From: Yamagishiella unicocca | Lineage: Eukaryota; Chlorophyta; Chlorophyceae; Chlamydomonadales; Volvocaceae | NCBI GenBank assembly: GCA_003116995.1 | Contig: BDSL01000016.1 | Location: 1 to 64,000, forward strand | Direction of reading: 5' to 3' | DNA: 64,000 nucleotides | Shown: positions 61,401 to 64,000 of the stretch, in pieces | How the letters are laid out: the number at the start of each line of letters is the position of its first letter | How positions within the stretch are numbered: the first letter of the stretch is position 1 | Program-made: the position numbers and the translations under genes | Notes under the pieces: model-generated | What the model was told of the DNA's origin: nothing | The model's input: the letters and a program-made list of their open reading frames with translations, nothing else | The model's database searches: none

Positions 61401-63200
61401 TCCCACCCCCACCGCCACCGCCATCGAGTCCTCCTCCGCCTCCGCCTCCGCCACCACCTCCACCGTCCAATCCTCCTCCTCCTCCGCCTCCACCCCCCAG
61501 TCCTCCCCCTCCTCCGCCCCCACCGCCGCCGCCGCCTCCACCACCACCACCTCCGTCGCCCCGACCGCCGTCTCCGGTCCCAAACCCCAAACCGCCGAGT
61601 CCTGCCCCTCCACGCCCCAGGCCCCCTAGTCCTGCCCCTCCAAGCCCCAGCCCCCGTAGTCCTGCCCCTCCAAGTTCCAAACCTCCTAGCCCTGCACCTC
61701 CCTGCTCCGTCTGCGCCTATGTCTCAATAGCTCCCCCTTCTAGCCTCGGCGGAAGCCCACTCTTCACGTTCGGTAACGGAGGCCCGTCTTGCAGGCAGCT
61801 GGCCGAGCTCATATTAAACGACATTGCAGTGAATGCGGCGGCTCTTAACGCTACAATTAGCGTCCCATTCAGCCTATCCAAATGTTCATCAGCGTACAAT
61901 AGTAGTGCGACCGCTCAAATTGTCCCCTTCATTGAGATTTGTGGTTCATTCGCTTCCTACAAGGACGGTGCCGTAATGATGGACTGGCTCAATGTCAACG
62001 AGCTTACCGGCCTGCATGCCTGGGTGAACGCTACCTCGGGCGGCGTTTGCCTGAACCCCCAGGGGCCGCTGAAGGGGTACACTATTGTCGCGTCGTTGTA
62101 CGACCCAGCTGGTGAGAATGTTTGCCTAGCGGGCACTTTCGAACAGGAGTGCCAATCGCAGCCTGATCCTTCGCCGCCATCGCAGCCATCGTCTCCACCA
62201 CAGCCCATCGACCTTGCAAAGCCGCCACCGTCACCTCGTCCACAGCCTCCCCCTCAGCTGGTGGCCACTCACTCATGCCTCCAAACGAACAACGTACCCT
62301 TTGCTGTCAGTCCCCTCTACAACTACACCACCGAGTACCTGGGCGCCCCAGCTGTCGCGATGTGTGTTCGGGTGACCACCAAGTCATGCAGGCCGGGATA
62401 CTGCTGTCCAATGGACTTTGCGAAGGTACGCAGCCTGGGATAAGTTTATTTTAAAATCCTTTTGCAGCTTTATGACATTTCCCGCCGCATACCTGAGCAA
62501 ACACCACATTCGTTTATAACTGTGCTTGATCCCGTCTATTCGATTTAGATCGAGGTTCCAGTATCGGATGCCTGCCGTGGAGACCTTCGTCGGCTCATGG
62601 TCAATAACTCTTCAAGGGAGTACACATGGGGTAGGTGACGAACCCATAGGTTGTGTCGCGACTGATGATAGTTCCTTTACGTGATGGTGTCCGTAGGTTT
62701 GCTTTATCACCATTCTCCACATCCGTTCCCTTGCAGGATTCCAGACAGACATCAATTCCAATGCCCCGGTCACTACAATTAAGTTTGTGGACTTGACGTG
62801 AGTATATGCCTTCGAGTAATAAATGAGTTCCGTACACGTGTATTATAAACGTGTACCATATACCGGTAACCATCATATGATAAATGTCTGGATCTGGTTT
62901 CAGCGTAAGCACTCAACTCCCAATGTGATCCATACACGCAGAAGCTTCGACCCTAACGGATCTACTTTCTGCTGGGTAGTCAAGACCGGAGCCTGCAGCA
63001 ACCCTGCCAAATTCTGCTTTAATGGATTCTGCCAGGCAAGTGGAGATGAGCCATAACCGCTTGTCCAGTCACTGAAGTTTCTGCTATGGCACATTAAATA
63101 AGGAAACCGCGTGATGTGTTCCGCGCAGGTCAGCATCTTCTCCTACCCAACAACAACGCCCTCATCTAAAAAGTGCTGTCCGGCCACGATTGTGTTTTAA
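58450..63200 (+). CDS. Pherophorin-family extracellular matrix glycoprotein with duplicated extra domain
   Basis: Exons: 58450-58507, 58697-58818, 59129-59336, 59478-59625, 59740-62425, 62549-62630, 62737-62797, 62942-63035, 63129-63200; all phases match, 1,176 residues. [20 protein letters not shown] is a signal peptide. Residues ~37-180 are an N-terminal pherophorin domain ([38 protein letters not shown]). Residues 223-371 and 834-983 are two copies of an eight-cysteine domain starting CSVCAYV and ending QEC. Between them is a ~460-residue hydroxyproline-type rod of PPSPPPP repeats. Residues ~1023-1176 are a C-terminal pherophorin domain ([33 protein letters not shown]). Usual pherophorins have only two domains around one rod. 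Intron 8 has a GC donor, required by frame. The protein is secreted and expected to be heavily glycosylated and assembled into cell wall or matrix. Confidence 0.95.
58965..59069. repeat. 14-bp minisatellite (CTTGGGACTGGGGC)
   Basis: About seven copies of a 13-14-bp G-rich unit in intron 2 of the pherophorin gene. On the minus strand the same bases read as [15 protein letters not shown] repeats; this is not coding. Confidence 0.95.
60317..61702 (+). repeat. Proline-rich rod-coding repeat
   Basis: 1,386 bp encoding [13 protein letters not shown] motifs without interruption, within pherophorin exon 5. Ser-Pro and Pro-Pro patterns are typical hydroxyproline arabinosylation sites. Antisense frames here appear as long poly-Gly and Val/Glu-rich ORFs and should be ignored. 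Confidence 0.97.
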
Positions 63201-64000
63201 TGACGAGTGATTCCCGGCGGCACCATTGTGCTCCACGATTCTTTATACATGCATAATAGGAAGCATTTGGCAGGATTTTATATCTGCGTACTATTTAACA
63301 CTAGGGTGCCATGTTTTAGGAATGCAGCGGCCAGCAGTCCGCTAGTGTCTGGCGCCTTGATATCAGGAATAGCAGGGGACGATGCTCTACCTGCCGCACT
63401 GTAGGTGTAGGTTTTTAGCAACCGCAATTGATTTCGGACGTGGACACTTAGATCGTACATAAAACACGTACAGCACGTGCTCAAGAGCACAACAAACGAG
63501 CTCACTGCGCAATATTACACAACACGGACCTAGCATTTTGTGTGTGGCCGGGCGCGCTTGTTGCGATTTGTTGGGACCGATCGACTGCTTAAATCGCCAT
63601 TTCGCCGTTACACTTCTCAATAGTAAATCTTTTTTCTTTTGGTTTAAGATTATGTGTTATTTGGATCATCATCGTCAATCGGCAGTTGATTACACGGACA
63701 AATTCAGTAAGCTTTGCATTTTAGGCCTATGATCGCCGTTCAATCGCCAGGAACCGCCATCCTTGGATGGATTAGTGATGCACACTTGCTCTTACCGTCG
63801 CGTTTAGGAGACAGTCGTATGGGTCCTGTTCGGGTCGTTATCTATCTCGGCCGACTGGTTTGTTCTTCTTCGCGTGTGTCATCGTTGTCAGTCGATGCGC
63901 CCGATGGCTGTACCTTGTGGTCTGGGGCCCACTGTAACGGTTACTAGCAGTGGTATCCAAACCATACCCGAGTTGTGTAGTCAGAACTACCGATATGAGA
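63201..64000. other. Pherophorin 3' flank
   Basis: 800 bp, lower GC. TGTAA at 63933-63937 could be the polyadenylation signal and would give a 3' untranslated region of about 740 bp. It lies inside a third copy (63923-63946) of the GGGGCCCACTGTAACGGTTA repeat. No further gene is seen before the edge. Confidence 0.55.

Noticed and set aside
60303..61680. Long minus-strand ORFs in the pherophorin rod region
   Set aside because: They are antisense readings of the PPSP-coding repeat (poly-Gly or Val/Glu/Ala strings) with no domain; the plus-strand frame is fixed by flanking cysteine-rich domains.

Overview
The window is nuclear DNA of a volvocine green alga (Volvox, Gonium, Eudorina or Chlamydomonas type). 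Genes are split into many short exons by GT-AG introns, coding DNA is GC-rich with long Ala, Gly, Gln and Pro tracts, introns carry many minisatellites, TGTAA polyadenylation motifs follow some genes, and the right end holds a pherophorin, an extracellular-matrix protein family typical of this lineage. Most exon models below were built by hand by matching splice sites and reading phase. I had no transcript data.

Left part (1-10.6 kb). An Old Yellow Enzyme (YqjM-type NADH:flavin oxidoreductase) lies on the minus strand and runs off the left edge; its reading frame is damaged by one-base indels. It is divergent from a small two-exon NAD(P)-binding Rossmann protein. Next come a short frameshifted gene relic and one long exon of a predicted secreted protein.

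Middle (10.6-32 kb). A nine-exon, about 1,549-residue bZIP transcription factor is on the minus strand. On the plus strand follow an EF-hand protein (at least 11 exons, N-terminus not found) and a complete 11-exon SNW/SKIP splicing factor.

Centre (32.7-49.6 kb). A 22-exon coiled-coil protein (about 1,061 residues, with an eleven-fold 11-residue repeat in one exon) is head-to-head with a 12-exon protein of about 1,467 residues carrying three cyclic-nucleotide-binding-like modules. Only about 430 bp separate the two start codons.

Right part (49.6-64 kb). A multi-exon membrane protein of unknown family, a short hydrophilic C-terminal unit that may belong to it, and a complete nine-exon pherophorin of 1,176 residues. 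The pherophorin has two copies of an extra eight-cysteine domain on either side of a roughly 460-residue proline-rich rod.

Across the window several short repeat families recur inside introns of unrelated genes, two GC-AG introns are supported by reading frame, and several genes show single-base frameshifts that are either homopolymer sequencing errors or real decay. I see no operon, CRISPR array, intact transposon, rRNA or convincing tRNA.
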